Shown here piece after piece: positions 61,803 through 64,000 of a DNA stretch of 64,000 nt. The position numbers and the translations under genes were made by a program. Each line of letters starts with the position of its first letter. Position 1 is the stretch's first letter. A model generated the notes under the pieces. It was not told the origin of the DNA. It saw only the letters and a program-made list of their open reading frames with translations, and searched no databases. Source of the stretch: Hamadaea tsunoensis DSM 44101 (GTDB lineage Bacteria > Actinomycetota > Actinomycetes > Mycobacteriales > Micromonosporaceae); the NCBI RefSeq assembly GCF_000428945.1, contig NZ_AUAX01000017.1:62001-126000 (forward strand), read 5' to 3'.

Positions 61803-62908
61803 GAGGAACTCCTTCGGTGCAGCCGGGCGCTGAGGCCCGTGACGATCTCGTGTTCGAGGGTTTCGGCCCAGCCGGCCCAGTCCGCCGTGGTGGGCTCGCC
61901 GCACGAGCCCGGGCCGAAAACGGTGACGTGGTCGCCGACGGCCGCGGCCGTGTCCGGTCCCAGATCGACGACGGTCATGTCCATCGAGATCCGGCCGGCG
62001 ACCGGGCGGCGGACACCGCCGACCCACACTTCGGCCCGGCCTGAGGCCAGCCGGGGCAGCCCGTCGGCGTACCCGACCGGGATCAGACCCAGCCGGGTCG
62101 CCCGGCGGGCCGTCCAGGTGTGCCCGTAGCCGACCGGCGTACCGGCCGGGACGCGGCGGACGGTCACCAGTGGAGCGGTCAGCGTCAGCGCGGGCCGCAG
62201 CCGCACGGTCCCCGACTCGTCGATGCCCACCAGGCCCGCGCCGATCCGGCTCATGGTGTGGTGCGACAGCGGATCGCTCAGCGTGGCGGCCGTCGCGGCG
62301 AGATGGCGGTCGACCGGGCGCAGCCCCGCGGCTTCGGCCACCCGCAGCCCCCAGGCGAACCGGTCGCGGCCCCGCGCGTTGGCCGGATGGCCAGGCCGGT
62401 CGGCGCACGGCAGGTGCCCCATGACGCCGACCACGCGGACGAGGCCCAGCTGCTCGGCCACCCGGGCGTCCCGGCAGAGCTGGTCCCATTCGGCGGGCTC
62501 GGCGCCGTCGCGGCCCATGCCGGTGTCCAGTTGCAGGTGGATCCGGGCACCCGGCGCGGTCCGGGCGACGGCGTGCAGATGTTCGAGCCCCGGAACCCCC
62601 AGCTCCAGGCCGAGCCCCACCGCCGCGGCGAAGTCGGCGTCGAGCGCGTTGAGCCAGCTGAGAACGGGCACGGTCAGGCCGCCGGCCCGCAGCGGCCGGG
62701 CCTCGTCGATGCTCGTCACCCCCAGCCGGGTCGCGCCGCCGGCCAGGGCGGCCCGCGCGACGTCGAGCTGGCCGTGGCCGAAACCGTCGGCCTTGACCAC
62801 CGCCATCACCTCGCCCCGCGTGCGGGCCCGGATGGTACGCACGTTGGCGGTGACCGCGTCCAGGTCGACCTGCAGGGTCGCCTGAGGCCGCAGCGCCAGC
62901 AGGTTCAC
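61799..62908 (-). CDS. alr: Alanine racemase (PLP)
   Basis: 369 residues from GTG 62908. Fold-type III racemase with PLP-Lys in [10 protein letters not shown] near residue 36, the substrate-side region [12 protein letters not shown], the catalytic Tyr in [10 protein letters not shown] and [11 protein letters not shown] near the C-terminus. It makes D-Ala (or D-Ser) for the adjacent ligase. Overlaps the dipeptidase gene by GTGA and the ligase gene by ATGA. Confidence 0.92.
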   Translation of the reverse strand: MNLLALRPQATLQVDLDAVTANVRTIRARTRGEVMAVVKADGFGHGQLDVARAALAGGATRLGVTSIDEARPLRAGGLTVPVLSWLNALDADFAAAVGLGLELGVPGLEHLHAVARTAPGARIHLQLDTGMGRDGAEPAEWDQLCRDARVAEQLGLVRVVGVMGHLPCADRPGHPANARGRDRFAWGLRVAEAAGLRPVDRHLAATAATLSDPLSHHTMSRIGAGLVGIDESGTVRLRPALTLTAPLVTVRRVPAGTPVGYGHTWTARRATRLGLIPVGYADGLPRLASGRAEVWVGGVRRPVAGRISMDMTVVDLGPDTAAAVGDHVTVFGPGSCGEPTTADWAGWAETLEHEIVTGLSARLHRRSSS

Positions 62909-63516
62909 GGGACCACCGGACCGTAATGGGCGGCGCCGGCCCCGGTGGCCAGCGCCCAGTACCGGTCGCCGAACGAGTAGTGCCACCACTCGGTGGGATA
63001 GTTGACCAGCCCTTCGCCCTCCAGCACCCGCGCGAGCAGATCCCGGTTGGCCCGTGCCTCGCGGCTGATCCCGTCGGCGGCGAAGTAGCAGCGGCCGCCG
63101 GACTGCTCCGGCGTGGCGTCGATCGGAGTGCCCAGATCGAGTTCCCGGCCGGACTCCTCGACCAGGGTCACGTCGACGGCGGCCCCCGCCACGTGCGGCG
63201 CCACCGCCAGCGGAGCGACGAACCGGCTGGTGAGCACGTGCAGCTCCGCCTCGCCGACGCCGGGCCGGTCGGCACGGATCTCGGTCGCGTACCGCTCGAT
63301 GATCTCCTGCTGCCGGTACGCCGTCCGGAAGCCCTCCACCACCCGCAGGCCGACTCCCGCCGGCAGGGCGGCCTGAGCTGCCTCCAACCGACGGGCCAGC
63401 TCCGCGCGTACCAGGATCTGACCGGGTCCGATGGCGGGATCGAGGACGACCAGGGGTTCATCGACGGCACGGACGGGGACGGCGGAAACCCTCGGGTCCG
63501 ACAGCAGGATGGGCAT
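62905..63516 (-). CDS. VanX-like D-alanyl-D-alanine dipeptidase (M15D)
   Basis: 203-residue cytoplasmic zinc peptidase. Zinc and catalytic motif PHVAGAAVD (His and Asp seven apart) and [13 protein letters not shown] (catalytic Glu and third zinc His) match Van[12 protein letters not shown] is the family's N-terminal block. It would hydrolyse D-Ala-D-Ala, preventing normal precursor from dominating. First gene of a five-gene operon with racemase, ligase, kinase and regulator; divergent from murF. Confidence 0.9.
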   Translation of the reverse strand: MPILLSDPRVSAVPVRAVDEPLVVLDPAIGPGQILVRAELARRLEAAQAALPAGVGLRVVEGFRTAYRQQEIIERYATEIRADRPGVGEAELHVLTSRFVAPLAVAPHVAGAAVDVTLVEESGRELDLGTPIDATPEQSGGRCYFAADGISREARANRDLLARVLEGEGLVNYPTEWWHYSFGDRYWALATGAGAAHYGPVVP

Positions 63517-63642
63517 CGCACCACGGTCGCCGCCACGGCCGCCCGGTACCTCCGTCTGAGGTGCCGATCATCGGTCCTCAAGGCTGAGCCGCCGGAACCA
63601 CGGGAGGAGGCCGCCGGACCCCGCCCCGCACATCATCGAACC

Positions 63643-64000
63643 ATGATCCCGCTGAGCCTCGCCGACATCGCCGCCGTCACCGGAGGCACCGTGAGCGGTG
63701 ATCCGGCGCTCGTGGTGACCGGCCCCGCGTACCTCGACAGCCGGCTCGCGCAGCCCGGCGGCCTGTTCGTCGCCGTCGCCGGCGACCGGGTCGACGGGCA
63801 TTCCTTCGCCGCGCACGCGTACGCCGTCCTCGGCTCCCGGCCCACCGGCCGCCCCACCGTCGTCGTCCCCGACCCGGTGGCCGCCCTCGGCCGGCTGGCC
63901 CGCCACGTCGTCCGGGCGGTCGCCCCGACCGTGCTGGCGGTGACCGGATCGCACGGCAAGACCACCACCAAGGACTACCTCGCGGCCCTGCTGCCCGGCG
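63643..64000 (+). CDS. murF: MurF, UDP-MurNAc-tripeptide D-Ala-D-Ala ligase (partial)
   Basis: N-terminal 119 residues only; the gene leaves the window. [19 protein letters not shown] and [27 protein letters not shown] are MurF N-terminal domain blocks, and [20 protein letters not shown] is the ATP-binding loop. The ligase adds the dipeptide to the peptidoglycan precursor. Placed divergently from the VanX-like operon, it is likely a second MurF tuned to the dipeptide made there. Confidence 0.88.
   Translation, partial: MIPLSLADIAAVTGGTVSGDPALVVTGPAYLDSRLAQPGGLFVAVAGDRVDGHSFAAHAYAVLGSRPTGRPTVVVPDPVAALGRLARHVVRAVAPTVLAVTGSHGKTTTKDYLAALLPG

Overview
The window is about 70% GC, with heavy use of the 'gcgtacgc' codon context, GTG and TTG starts, ATGA and GTGA gene overlaps, and actinobacterial families such as DUF3710, DUF4331, PadR, and sugar ABC systems without their own ATPase. 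This points to an actinomycete chromosome, probably Micromonosporaceae (Actinoplanes or Micromonospora-like). That placement is inferred from style, not from a marker gene.

Layout: (1) 0.3-4.0 kb, minus strand: an MFS exporter, a BASS-type transporter and an FMN flavoprotein. (2) 4.1-8.8 kb, plus strand: a tight operon of lysine/ornithine N-hydroxylase, stand-alone cupin, methionyl-tRNA-synthetase-like enzyme, DAO-type FAD oxidoreductase and a 42-residue peptide ORF, closed by a hairpin terminator. This is the gene set of the hydrazine-forming (hydrazinoacetate-type) machinery, here with cupin and MetRS-like parts unfused. (3) 8.8-10.03 kb: an array of about 13 tRNA genes. The 3' half of the last one (tRNA-Cys) is repeated exactly (58 bp) about 1 kb downstream, bracketing a vapBC-type toxin-antitoxin pair, like a tiny integrated island. 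(4) 11.6-24.7 kb: an alpha-1,3-glucan (mutan/nigeran-type) utilisation locus with two paralogous LacI regulators, a sugar ABC importer, two secreted GH87-like glucanases and a GH13 glucosidase.

(5) 24.9-31.1 kb: a secreted unknown, an alpha/beta-hydrolase fold protein lacking the nucleophile serine, and a membrane-anchored STAND NTPase-TPR-DUF3710 fusion. (6) 31.2-37.9 kb: a LacI regulator with two palindromic operators, a second ABC sugar importer and a GH42 beta-galactosidase. (7) 38-46.5 kb: NicO-type metal transporter, TPR protein and DUF4331 protein; TsaC/Sua5; methyltransferase; PadR plus membrane protein; TSUP permease. (8) 46.5-55.1 kb: a deacetylase-glycosyltransferase fusion for an exopolysaccharide, S53 peptidase, quinone oxidoreductase with MerR, and a GGDEF-EAL protein. 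(9) 55.2-58.7 kb: a two-gene operon of a 233-residue protein made almost wholly of Pro-Glu-X triplets and a 943-residue phosphoribosyltransferase / double AMMECR1-like / helical-barrel fusion. (10) 58.8-64 kb: a Van-like operon (M15 D,D-dipeptidase, alanine racemase, D-Ala-D-X ligase, sensor kinase, response regulator) divergent from a murF that runs off the window.

Four intergenic hairpins (12.7, 21.1, 24.8 and 35.8 kb) share CAAGATC/GATCTTG in their outer arms and look like one dispersed palindrome family. The strongest candidates for undescribed biology are the PEX-repeat/PRTase-AMMECR1 operon, the unfused hydrazine cassette with its terminal peptide, and the tRNA-Cys-bounded mini-island.
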